Assembly: GCA_035946615.1 (NCBI GenBank)
Contig: DASYZB010000049.1
Span: 1 to 45,102, forward strand
Length of the DNA stretch: 45,102 nucleotides
DNA from: Verrucomicrobiia bacterium
GTDB taxonomy: Bacteria > Verrucomicrobiota > Verrucomicrobiia > Limisphaerales > UBA8199
Reading direction: 5' to 3'
Shown here piece by piece: positions 1 to 7,049 of the stretch. Each line of letters opens with the position of its first letter. Position 1 is the stretch's first letter. The notes beneath the pieces were generated by a model, which was not told the DNA's origin, ran no database searches, and saw only the letters and a list, made by a program, of their open reading frames with translations. Made by a program: the position numbers and the translations under genes.

Positions 1-668
1 TGCACGATATTTAGGAAGGGCAATCCCGAATCCAGGGACGTTTGGCGGATCAGTGCCAGGTTTAGAAAATAATCCGGCGAATCTCCTTTGGCAGTGAGCT
101 GGTAGTGATCATAGCTGATCAACCCCGGTTTTACGATGTCAAGATATTGACGCAGGTGCGCCTGGTAGGCCGCAACTTTGTCCCCCGAATTCCCCAGTTG
201 TTGGTTGCTCGCATACGTCGGGAACAGGTTGATATACGCCAGGTGGGCAGGGTCTTCTTTCCGAAGATAGGCAACCAATTTCCCCAGCGCCGGAAAGTTT
301 GTTGCGTTCGGCTCGTCGGTGATGAAATACGAGTAAAGCGCAGGATGCCCCCTAACCCGCTTGATCAACGCATCCAACTGCTCCCTTTGGGCAGGGTTGT
401 CCAACGATGTCGGTGCGAGCAAACCATCCTGAAGTTGCGCTCTCAGGCCATAGCGAGCCGCCACATCCAGTTCATTTTCTCGACACCAAACTAGATTCCA
501 GCCGCCTTGGGTCATCTGCTGCGCCGTTTTGTCTGTCATGGCAGGACCGGCCCAGTATGTCACAATTGGGGTCCCGAGTTGCCATTGTTTTGCAGGCTCA
601 CCGCCCTGGCTGAGACTTGAAGTGGAGGCCAAGCACACGAGGGCGCGCGCCATGACTTTGGCATTCAT
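1..668 (-). CDS. Glycoside-hydrolase-like TIM-barrel protein, C-terminus cut by window edge
   Basis: An open frame runs on the minus strand from an ATG at 668 off the left edge, with no stop inside the window (about 222 residues visible). The N-terminus (MNAKVMARALVCLAS) looks like a weak signal peptide; an in-frame stop lies about 20 nt upstream, so the start is fairly secure. The protein reads like secreted glycosidase-like alpha/beta-barrel proteins: VTYWAGPAMTD, GGWNLVW, HPALYSYFITDEPNA and LAYINLFPTYAS. The DEP and YINLFP stretches are typical of beta-galactosidase/GH42-like and DUF4434-like barrels, where acidic residues at strand ends are catalytic. The exact family is inference; a polysaccharide-degrading or non-catalytic carbohydrate-binding role are both possible. 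Confidence 0.75.
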   Translation of the reverse strand, partial: MNAKVMARALVCLASTSSLSQGGEPAKQWQLGTPIVTYWAGPAMTDKTAQQMTQGGWNLVWCRENELDVAARYGLRAQLQDGLLAPTSLDNPAQREQLDALIKRVRGHPALYSYFITDEPNATNFPALGKLVAYLRKEDPAHLAYINLFPTYASNQQLGNSGDKVAAYQAHLRQYLDIVKPGLISYDHYQLTAKGDSPDYFLNLALIRQTSLDSGLPFLNIV

Positions 669-786
669 GGTCCAAAAGGGGCAAAAACTCACTGGAGCTA
701 TTGCTTTTGAAAATGCCGCGTTTATCTGCTGAAAGGGAGACTTGGCAGTGAAGGCGAACCACATCGGTTTCATTCGTCTTTTTGGA

Positions 787-1062
787 TTATGGCAGCAACC
801 CGTCGTAAATCCGCTCCTCGTCCAGCGAAATGGTCAGGTGGTCCTGGTCGAGGTTCAAGTAAGCCTCGGCTCCCGTTTCCGTGTTCCGAAACCAGTAATC
901 GATGCCGACACCACTGTCAGGTCCATCCAATACCTGCCAGTCTTCTGGCCTGCTTCTGGTCACGGCAGCCAACACATCCAGGGATGAGGGTAAATGCTTG
1001 CCCATGACCGGCAGGATGCGCTGCTCGGCGACTTGTTTCAAGCTCGCCTGCGGAAAAATCAT
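787..1062 (-). CDS. Hypothetical small acidic protein
   Basis: A 91-residue protein starting MIFPQASLKQVAEQ and ending in an acidic segment (HLTISLDEERIYDGLLP). No signal peptide, membrane segment or recognised domain. The reading frame stays open for 27 codons upstream of the ATG, to a TGA near 1144, and encodes a cysteine-rich stretch (CAKCANTSAAHLW) without an ATG, GTG or TTG. The neighbouring frame from an ATG at 1184 (MKGEQQFEVRHFFDVPR) could supply a start if there were a one-base frameshift, so the gene may be a shortened remnant of a longer one. It is a lone minus-strand gene between a glycosidase-like gene and an opposite-strand hypothetical. Confidence 0.45.
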   Translation of the reverse strand: MIFPQASLKQVAEQRILPVMGKHLPSSLDVLAAVTRSRPEDWQVLDGPDSGVGIDYWFRNTETGAEAYLNLDQDHLTISLDEERIYDGLLP

Positions 1063-1227
1063 CAGCGAGCGGGTAGGAAAACCGTCGTTTTTCCAGAGAT
1101 GGGCGGCGGAGGTGTTGGCGCATTTCGCACAACACGCGGCACGTCAAAAAAATGCCGCACCTCAAATTGCTGCTCTCCCTTCATAAACTTGTTGCCTATC
1201 AGTTGGTGCGTGACATATTCCCATAGT

Positions 1228-1770
1228 ATGAAGCCCTCACTGAACACACCACAAAAGCAAACTGATGGCGGCGCAAAAGTGAAGACATTGAATGAAAGCT
1301 TTATGGACGCAACCGCGTCGGAAGCAAGACGAGGCTTGGTAGCCCTCCACCCCACGATCATTCAGCCCAATATGGTGATTTACCGGTTTGCGGACAGCAA
1401 TAAGCCTGAACTTTACTTCACAGGCAAGTGGTGGGTTGGTTACAGCCCTTTTGAGGCATTGAAGCAACATGCCCAACGCCGCAACCAGACGCTGAGTGCC
1501 GCAGCTCGCCACTGCTTAGCTATTGATTTCGAGTGGAGCAAGTTGGATGTATTGCATAAAGTCATTTTGAAGAAGCCAGTCTCCGCATGGGCTGGCACAC
1601 CGCTAACCCAAAGAGTTCGCAAGGGGAACTTTTCCCGACCTGACAGGCGCTGGGAACCTGACCGAGAGGTGACTCAGCTCTTTATCCCTGGTCTGGACCA
1701 AGCGGACCCAAACAATCCGCACCAAAAAATCTGGCAGGCCGTCTTTCAAAGTCAAATTCGCCTGGGTTAG
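1228..1770 (+). CDS. Hypothetical protein (180 aa)
   Basis: Starts at the ATG in MKPSLNTPQKQTDGG and runs 180 residues. The frame is open upstream, but that part is low-complexity and reads through the antisense of the neighbouring gene, so this internal start is preferred. The N-terminal ~30 residues look disordered. The rest is a compact globular-looking domain rich in aromatic residues (YFTGKWWVGYSPFEAL, LAIDFEWSKLDVLHKV). No signal peptide or membrane segment. I do not recognise the family. It converges with the lipoprotein gene that ends at 1817. Confidence 0.5.
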   Translation: MKPSLNTPQKQTDGGAKVKTLNESFMDATASEARRGLVALHPTIIQPNMVIYRFADSNKPELYFTGKWWVGYSPFEALKQHAQRRNQTLSAAARHCLAIDFEWSKLDVLHKVILKKPVSAWAGTPLTQRVRKGNFSRPDRRWEPDREVTQLFIPGLDQADPNNPHQKIWQAVFQSQIRLG

Positions 1771-1816
1771 GCCGCCGCAGGACGTGAACCCGGGCCTGCC
1801 CTCGCAAACCGGCCAC

Positions 1817-3013
1817 TCAAGGCACCGGATATTCCTCCATTATCTGACCGTCTTGACCCGTCCGCCACGCCTTCTGCAACTGCCAACGCCTGCCTTTGGA
1901 TGCGCGGGTTACTGTGTAATGGTAGATGGACGAATCGCCCATTTTTTGCGCATCCAGGGTTACAGAGTCGAGATGGGCGTCATGTTGGAAATGAAAAGCG
2001 GTTGTCCCGCCGCCGTCATTTTTTGACCAACCGGGCAACCGCCCTTTTTGCTTCAATCTCTTTAAGAAATCCGCCGCTGAGCTTGCCCATGATTTTGCCT
2101 CTGACTGAATATGTTTAGGAGCAAGGGGCCAATCGCTGGCGCGTTTGAGGTACATTGTCCGCCTGGGGAAATCTAAAGTGACAAGATTTTGGGCCAAAAC
2201 GCGGAGTCCAATTCCATTGAGCTTCAGGCGTGAATCATTGGCATTCAGTCTCTCGTCAAGCCCATGCAATTCAAGGTCGTGATAAGTTTCTTCGCCCAGC
2301 ACGCCATCGGGAGCACGAGTTTCACCATGTGCTAGCGAAATCGCTTGATTGGTCCATTGCTGGAACAATCTTTTCACCAGCCAACCGCCGTAGTTGCACC
2401 CGGTATCAATGAGCGAACTTGGACCTTTTGCGTGGGCAAGGTTCCCGGCGACAGAAAAACATCCGTCTCCAATGTCGGTCAAAGGAAACGGCTGGCCCCA
2501 ATCTGTTTTCTTCGCACGCTCATCGTCGAGAAAACGCATTTTACCCCTGTTGAAATCCAGTTGGATGCAATAATGTTCCAGCACGTCCATGCCGAGAATC
2601 CCCATGATAGGACGGCCTTCGGTAGGACAAAGCTGCTTGCAATCACAGGCCCCGACGTTGGTGCCGGTCATCATCAGCAGAGCGTTTCGGACATAGAGCT
2701 TCGGCGCGGCATAAATCTCCGTTTTAATGCCAACGCCGAAATTCCAGACCGTTACGGCGCCGAGACGTTTTCCTAACTTTGCCTCCAACGATTTGTCGAA
2801 GGTAGTAATGGGGCAACCCGTGTCCACCACGAATGGCAACTTTTCGTCACTCTCCAACCGCACCATCACAATTAACCAGTCTCCACGACCAGCATCTTTG
2901 TTCATAGTCACATCGGCTGGAAGGCATGAACGAATCGGCCTCTCTGTTGCGCAAGAACAGAGCACCAGCAGCAGAAATACGCCCAATGTGCGGCACGTCA
3001 GGATTATTCTCAT
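1817..3013 (-). CDS. Lipoprotein with two retropepsin-like aspartic protease lobes
   Basis: A 398-residue protein. The frame is open to 3109, but the start at 3013 is chosen because it places a lipoprotein signal at the N-terminus (MRIILTCRTLGVFLLLVLCSC, lipobox before Cys21). Two Asp-Thr-Gly motifs are visible: FVVDTGCP at about residues 61-68 and SLIDTGCN at about 200-207. Each is followed by the hydrophobic segment usual in retropepsin folds (IMGILGMDVLEHY after the first, VLAQNLVTLDFPRRTMYL after the second). Bacterial aspartyl-protease-like proteins normally carry one DTG per chain and act as dimers, so two lobes in one chain suggest a pepsin-like pseudo-dimer. The predicted location is lipid-anchored on the envelope. 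Substrate unknown. Confidence 0.75.
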   Translation of the reverse strand: MRIILTCRTLGVFLLLVLCSCATERPIRSCLPADVTMNKDAGRGDWLIVMVRLESDEKLPFVVDTGCPITTFDKSLEAKLGKRLGAVTVWNFGVGIKTEIYAAPKLYVRNALLMMTGTNVGACDCKQLCPTEGRPIMGILGMDVLEHYCIQLDFNRGKMRFLDDERAKKTDWGQPFPLTDIGDGCFSVAGNLAHAKGPSSLIDTGCNYGGWLVKRLFQQWTNQAISLAHGETRAPDGVLGEETYHDLELHGLDERLNANDSRLKLNGIGLRVLAQNLVTLDFPRRTMYLKRASDWPLAPKHIQSEAKSWASSAADFLKRLKQKGRLPGWSKNDGGGTTAFHFQHDAHLDSVTLDAQKMGDSSIYHYTVTRASKGRRWQLQKAWRTGQDGQIMEEYPVP

Positions 3014-3242
3014 GGATTTTGTGGGCGACGCCACCACGCTTCTGCGCTGAGAAGCGCCCGCGATGGCCGCCTCTGGAGCGGCTGCCTTTCTGCCATGTGA
3101 TTTGGCCATGATCTGTTGCAGGACGGTCTTGAGACGCCCGCCTTGTGGAGGTTATTGCCGGGCTGCAAAATCTTCCAGAAACTTAATCTGGCGCGGTGTC
3201 TCGACCGCTGACTTTTCCCCGGCGCGAACCCGGCTTATGTCC

Positions 3243-3806
3243 TCAAAGAACAAATGGAACCAGAGCCTTTGTGCGGGCCTTGTATTCGGAATACCCAGGG
3301 AGACGTTTTGTCAGCAGAGCTTCCTCCTGCCGCAGTTTAATCCACGAAGCACAAAAGCAGATGAAGAAGGCGACAAAGCCGCTCACTCTGCCCCCAAGAA
3401 TGGCGGTTCCCAGGACCATCAACAGCAACCCTGAATAAATGGGGTGGCGCACAACACGATATGGCCCGCGTTGAATCAGTTCGTGGTCCACCTTCAGAGC
3501 CACCCGCGCACTCCAGTTGCCTCCCAGTACGGCGCGTGCCCAGACGGCAATGACCAGGCCAGCCAGGACGATGGCGTCGGCGAGGATGCCTATCCAGAAG
3601 GTATGGGGAAGGACCACCCGGGCAAAATTAACTTCGCGAACCCCTCGTTTCAGAAGCACGGCGACAACGACGGCGAGAAAAAGGTAAAGCAACCGACCGG
3701 GCAAGGGCTGTCGCTCCTTGGTCGGTTTGACCGACAGCGCCGAAATCACCCAGATGAAGACGATGACGACCCAGCAGAGGACAACAAATCTGGTGGTTGC
3801 TTCCAT
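3243..3806 (-). CDS. Isoprenylcysteine carboxyl methyltransferase (ICMT)-family membrane protein
   Basis: A 187-residue integral membrane protein with about four or five hydrophobic helices. The C-terminal half carries the family hallmark: RGPYRVVRHPIYSGLLLMV, in which the R-H-P-x-Y-x-G segment contributes to SAM and substrate binding, then an E-E-x-L-x-x-R...Y-x-x-Y segment (RQEEALLTKRLPGYSEYK). Bacterial members methylate or alkyl-modify small lipids or are of unknown substrate; true isoprenylcysteine activity should not be assumed. It lies upstream of and co-directional with the retropepsin-like lipoprotein gene, 229 bp away. Length is normal for the family. Confidence 0.88.
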   Translation of the reverse strand: MEATTRFVVLCWVVIVFIWVISALSVKPTKERQPLPGRLLYLFLAVVVAVLLKRGVREVNFARVVLPHTFWIGILADAIVLAGLVIAVWARAVLGGNWSARVALKVDHELIQRGPYRVVRHPIYSGLLLMVLGTAILGGRVSGFVAFFICFCASWIKLRQEEALLTKRLPGYSEYKARTKALVPFVL

Positions 3807-3839
3807 ACCCGAATCAAATCTGAAGCCGGTTGAACATAT

Positions 3840-4096
3840 TCATTTTACTCCCGCCTGGGCGGCGGCTTCGGGGTCGATTTGCTTGAGCGCGTTGGTTGCG
3901 GCCTTTCTCGCGTCCTGATTTCCCTCGCTCAGCAACTCAATGAGCGGAGCCACCGCAGGTTTGCCATTGTTGCCAAATTCTCCTAAAGGGGTTTGCCCTG
4001 ATAAACCGGCTCGCGCAGGCGCACTACCTGCCACATAATCATGCCAAGGATGGCAACGAGCAGAACGGCGAGCGCGATTTGGACCCGCTTTCGCAT
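3840..4096 (-). pseudogene. HEAT-repeat membrane-anchored protein, internally deleted and frameshifted
   Basis: On the minus strand an ATG at 4096 opens MRKRVQIALAVLLVAILGM, a positively charged start plus one transmembrane helix, followed by REPVYQGKPL and a stop. The continuing coding sense is in the next frame: LSGQTPLGEFGNNGKPAVAPLIELL, then a HEAT repeat (EGNQDARKAATNALKQIDPEAAA), ending at 3840. Membrane-anchored HEAT-repeat proteins with this N-terminus normally continue after 'YQGKPL' with several repeats. Here the anchor is joined out of frame to the last repeat, which suggests an internal deletion. Not expected to make a working protein. Confidence 0.7.
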
Positions 4097-4528
4097 GGCG
4101 ACAGTATACGGGAGTGAAAACGTAATTCGAGCAAGTTGCGGCTCTTGGTCAGCATGTTCAACTGTCAAATGTTGAGAGTTGCGGTGGCGCCGCCGGACCG
4201 GGTGCGGCGCCTCTGGTCGGCCCCTTGGCTCGAGGGCGGCGCTGGCTGTGGTGGTCGATTTGGTCGTGGAACTCGCATACAGCCTGCTTTCGCGAGCATG
4301 GCTTTGGAGGCGCTGGCCAAGCCAAGGACAAGGGTGACGGCATTTCAACCAGGCAATGACTCCAACGGAGTCGCCGCGATACGCCGGGACAGCGGAATGG
4401 ACAACAGAAGCGGGCCAAGGACGGCTTTTAGTTGTGTTCCATCCGGGGGTGCATTCGTATAGACTTGACCCATCACTGGTGTTGAGGTTGAGATTAATAA
4501 GACTCCAAACATTAACCGATTCAAAATT
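4097..4528. other. 432-bp stretch without a convincing gene
   Basis: Reading both strands I find no frame with natural-looking protein sequence. Near 4243 it holds the 19-bp word ctggctgtggtggtcgatt, which recurs with one difference near 6041 in another gene-poor stretch, so both may be decayed copies of one dispersed sequence. The AIM24 gene starts immediately to the right, so its promoter probably lies near the right end, where the sequence becomes AT-rich (about 4490-4525). Confidence 0.4.
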
Positions 4529-5224
4529 ATGGCTGTCCCGACCCAATTACCCACGTCCGCCCAAAACGAAACCTTCGGCGGTGTCACCTATCACATCGAA
4601 GGCGAACTTGTGCCCGCGCTGCATTTGGAATTGAGCAGCACCGGAGTTTATTTCGAGCACCACATCCTGCTCTGGAAAGACCCGGCTGTGCAGATTGAAC
4701 TGCACCCAATGAAAGGCGGATTTAAACGGATGCTGGCGGGAATGCCGTTCCTGCTCACCGGTGCCAAAGGTCCGGGCCGCATCGCCTTCAGCCGCGACGG
4801 CGTGGGACACGTGTTTGCATTGCACCTCAAATCCGGCATGGGAATGGACGTGCGGGAACATCAATGGCTCGCCGCGACGAACAACGTGGACTATACCTTC
4901 ACGCGGGTGAAAGGCGCTGCGAACATCTTGCTGGGTGGGACGGGCTTTTTTATCGACACCTTTTCGTGCCCGGCGCAGGAAGGCATTCTTTGGGTGCATG
5001 GCTACGGCAACGTGTTCGAAGTGACACTGGCTCCCGGCGAAGCGATTGACATCGAGCCAGGCGGCTGGATTTACAAGGACCGCAGCGTGCAAATGCAGAC
5101 GATGTTTCAGAGACTTTCCACGGGGCTGTTCGCCAGCGCGGGCCAGATTTGCTGGAATCGCTTCACCGGACCGGGAAAAATCGCCCTGCAAACTATGTAT
5201 GTCCACATGGCAGGCGGCGAGTAA
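4529..5224 (+). CDS. AIM24 family protein
   Basis: A 231-residue protein starting MAVPTQLPTSAQNETFGG. It matches the AIM24/TIGR00266 family of beta-helix-like proteins: VYFEHHILLWKDPAVQIELHP near the start, GPGRIAFSRDGVGHVFALHL, then GFFIDTFSCPAQEGILWVHGYG and CWNRFTGPGKIALQTMYVHM at the end. The G-x-G-x-I/L 'GPG-I' steps recur every 60-70 residues, as in the family. No signal peptide, so it is probably cytoplasmic. Mitochondrial AIM24 helps keep membrane complexes in order, but the bacterial role is not established. Full length; monocistronic by context. Confidence 0.88.
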   Translation: MAVPTQLPTSAQNETFGGVTYHIEGELVPALHLELSSTGVYFEHHILLWKDPAVQIELHPMKGGFKRMLAGMPFLLTGAKGPGRIAFSRDGVGHVFALHLKSGMGMDVREHQWLAATNNVDYTFTRVKGAANILLGGTGFFIDTFSCPAQEGILWVHGYGNVFEVTLAPGEAIDIEPGGWIYKDRSVQMQTMFQRLSTGLFASAGQICWNRFTGPGKIALQTMYVHMAGGE

Positions 5225-5418
5225 TTGATTCCAGTCGAGCATGACGGCCAAGGAAAAAGCTCAGAAGTTAACTCTCCTGCTCGCGGCTGAAGGTAAGATA
5301 TTTGAAAATGACGCCGCGCTTGACAAAAATCACAACTCTCTGGCATGACCGGATTGTCCGTCGGGGCTTGGTATTCCAGCAGATGGTCACTGAAGTTTTC
5401 AGCCCTATGAGATGCGCC

Positions 5419-5892
5419 ATGAAGAATATCGCCAGCCTGTTTCTACTGTTTGCTTTCGCTTCGGTCGGGATTGGAGCCAACAACGCACCCCAAAGTCAGG
5501 AGGAGGACATTCGCGAGGCGGTATTCCGATGGCAGTTCGACCATAACGTTTCGGGTCAGCAGAACAAGGCCAAGGGTTACTTCCTGACGGTTGGCGAGAA
5601 GAGCGGCGACCCGTCGGACAAGTTCATCAAGCGATTCGCCCACAACAAACCGCCGGTTCGCAAGAGGTCTGAGTGCAGTGCGGACCCAGGGAGAGGTGTT
5701 TTGGATAAGAAGACGGGAGAGCGGGGTCTGATTTTTTTCGTCACGAGCATCAAGTGGAATTCGGACACGGAGGTTGAGGTGAAGGGTGGTTACTATGAGG
5801 CAGGAATGAGCGCCTCTGGAAACACTTACGCCCTCAAGAAGGAGAAAGGCAAATGGAAGGTAACCAATGACACCCTGGATGAGATTTCGTGA
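5419..5892 (+). CDS. Secreted hypothetical protein (NTF2-like size)
   Basis: A 157-residue protein. The frame is open to 5302, but the start at 5419 gives a clean signal peptide (MKNIASLFLLFAFASVGIG, cleavage likely before ANNAPQ). An in-frame ATG at 5407, four codons upstream, is the alternative. The mature part begins QEEDIREAVFRWQFDHN and ends in beta-strand-rich sequence (TEVEVKGGYYEAGMSASGNTY, GKWKVTNDTLDEIS). The pattern of an N-terminal helix followed by strands ending in 'G-K-W-K-V' resembles small secreted NTF2-like/DUF4440-type domains, but that is inference from shape. No catalytic motif seen. Confidence 0.65.
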   Translation: MKNIASLFLLFAFASVGIGANNAPQSQEEDIREAVFRWQFDHNVSGQQNKAKGYFLTVGEKSGDPSDKFIKRFAHNKPPVRKRSECSADPGRGVLDKKTGERGLIFFVTSIKWNSDTEVEVKGGYYEAGMSASGNTYALKKEKGKWKVTNDTLDEIS

Positions 5893-6192
5893 GGCTAACG
5901 AAGCCGGTCCAACGAACCGCCGCTCAACGTTTCATCCCTCCGGTTCTTCAAAGCAAAGTACCGGCGGGCGCACGATTGAGCGCGGGCATGAAACCCCAGA
6001 GAATTCAGCGGGTCGGCCCAGGCAAAGGGGCGCGGGGCTGGCCGTGGTGGTCGATTTCCCGGCGCAGCGGGCAACACGTCAATCAGGGCCAATCGGTCCA
6101 CTGGGCACCAAGTCCCAACGGTAACCTTCAGGCTCTGGCTGCGGTGGTGTGGCTGATTTTGAGGGCTGGTCCCTACTAAAGGTGAGCCGGGA
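5893..6192. other. 300-bp gene-free spacer
   Basis: No frame on either strand looks like natural protein. It includes the word ctggccgtggtggtcgatt near 6041 that is nearly shared with the spacer at about 4243. It separates the convergent ends of the secreted hypothetical gene and the DUF2934 gene. Confidence 0.35.
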
Positions 6193-6480
6193 TCAGAACT
6201 TGCGCACCTGCTGGGCCGTGGCTGAGTTTGGCCGACTCGGCCCCAATTGCCCGTTGGCGGCTTTGCGAACGGCTTTACTGTCCGATGCCACTGGTGATAT
6301 AGGCGTAGCGGGCGCGGCGGAGGCAGCCTTGGCGGCAGCAGCGCGAAGCTGCCCTTCCGCATCCAACCAAAACTGTAAATCCCGGCCTGCGGGGCGGCCT
6401 GCTTTTTCCCACATCTGGTAAGCCACCACACTAATTTCTGATTCCTTAACTTTGACTGACTGTTCAATTGTATTTTTCAT
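6193..6480 (-). CDS. DUF2934 domain protein
   Basis: A 95-residue protein. The start at 6480 (MKNTIEQSVKVKESE) is preferred because a GGA lies about six bases upstream; an ATG two codons earlier (6486) is equally in frame. Residues of about 20-45 carry the DUF2934 signature VVAYQMWEKAGRPAGRDLQF (Y-x-x-W-E-x-x-G-R-P) followed by W-L-D-A-E. The C-terminal 45 residues are Ala/Pro/Ser-rich and probably disordered. Function of the family is unknown; such proteins are usually small and cytoplasmic. The upstream frame as far as 6624 is open but overlaps another candidate gene. Confidence 0.75.
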   Translation of the reverse strand: MKNTIEQSVKVKESEISVVAYQMWEKAGRPAGRDLQFWLDAEGQLRAAAAKAASAAPATPISPVASDSKAVRKAANGQLGPSRPNSATAQQVRKF

Positions 6481-6547
6481 AATCATTCCATCGATATTAA
6501 ATGACGGTTCAACTGCGTTTTTCGTCGATTCCGCCAATCTCGACGAC

Positions 6548-6742
6548 TCACTCGTTGATTCCCCAGTGAAAGGAGGGGCGGAAATGAAGTATTGCCTCCA
6601 TGACCGGCGTGAGGGCTGAAGCACGGACTTGAATCGCTTCCAAGATGGAAGCCGAGTCCAGTTCTGCTACTACGGCCCCTGACGCCTTCGCCCCATCGGA
6701 CACCAGTCCCGATTCGGCCGAAGAGGGAATTAAAGCGTCCAT
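6548..6742 (-). CDS. Small hypothetical protein upstream of DUF2934
   Basis: A 64-residue frame, MDALIPSSAESGLVSDG to HFRPSFHWGINE, co-directional with and 67 bp upstream of the DUF2934 gene. The sequence is amphipathic in the middle (VAELDSASILEAIQVRA). No Shine-Dalgarno sequence is evident. It may form a two-gene unit with the DUF2934 gene, or simply be leader sequence. No family recognised. Confidence 0.35.
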   Translation of the reverse strand: MDALIPSSAESGLVSDGAKASGAVVAELDSASILEAIQVRASALTPVMEAILHFRPSFHWGINE

Positions 6743-6880
6743 AAGCTTATTTTGTTGAAATCCGGCAGCGAGTCAAGAAGTATTTATTTCGCCGACCCGC
6801 TTGGTTGAGCGGCCCTTGTTCCCAGAAACGTTGCCTGGAGTGATTTGTGGCTTGGCGCGGGTGTTTCCATCATGCCGAGG

Positions 6881-6975
6881 GTAATCGGTTAGTGACGGCG
6901 GGCGCTGCCGCCTAAAGGCGGCGTTCCGCGCGTCCGGAACGCCGGCTTCAGCCGGCAGCCCCGTAGTCACTGAGG
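6881..6975 (+). repeat. 95-bp three-hairpin dispersed repeat, copy 1
   Basis: It begins GTAATCGGTTAGTGACGG and ends CCCCGTAGTCACTGAGG. Three hairpins stand in a row: GCCGCC-taaa-GGCGGC, GTTCCG-cgcgt-CCGGAAC and GCCGGC-ttca-GCCGGC. The ends AGTGAC and GTCACT pair as an outer stem, giving a cloverleaf-like fold. It lies 74 bp upstream of the alginate-lyase-family gene, pointing toward it. Near-identical copies are at 13750-13844 (minus), 21635-21729 and 40808-40894, with a variant at 33836-33926 and a rearranged pair at 36363-36434. Confidence 0.93.
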
Positions 6976-7049
6976 GGATACTGCCGAGGCTAGTTGCCTG
7001 ATTGACTTTCGCCACAAGCAGGGGCAGTTTGCGTTTCAGATTGGGACCT

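Noticed and set aside
3129-3299. Short minus-strand frame reading LWFHLFFEDISRVRAGE and ending FLEDFAARQ at about 3164
   Set aside because: It sounds protein-like but overlaps the end of the ICMT gene and has no ATG or GTG start (only an internal TTG), so it was not called.
6881-6975. tRNA or CRISPR repeat
   Set aside because: The cloverleaf-like fold has no tRNA consensus (no T-arm GTTCRANNC, no CCA-type end), and the copies are dispersed over 34 kb without regular spacers.
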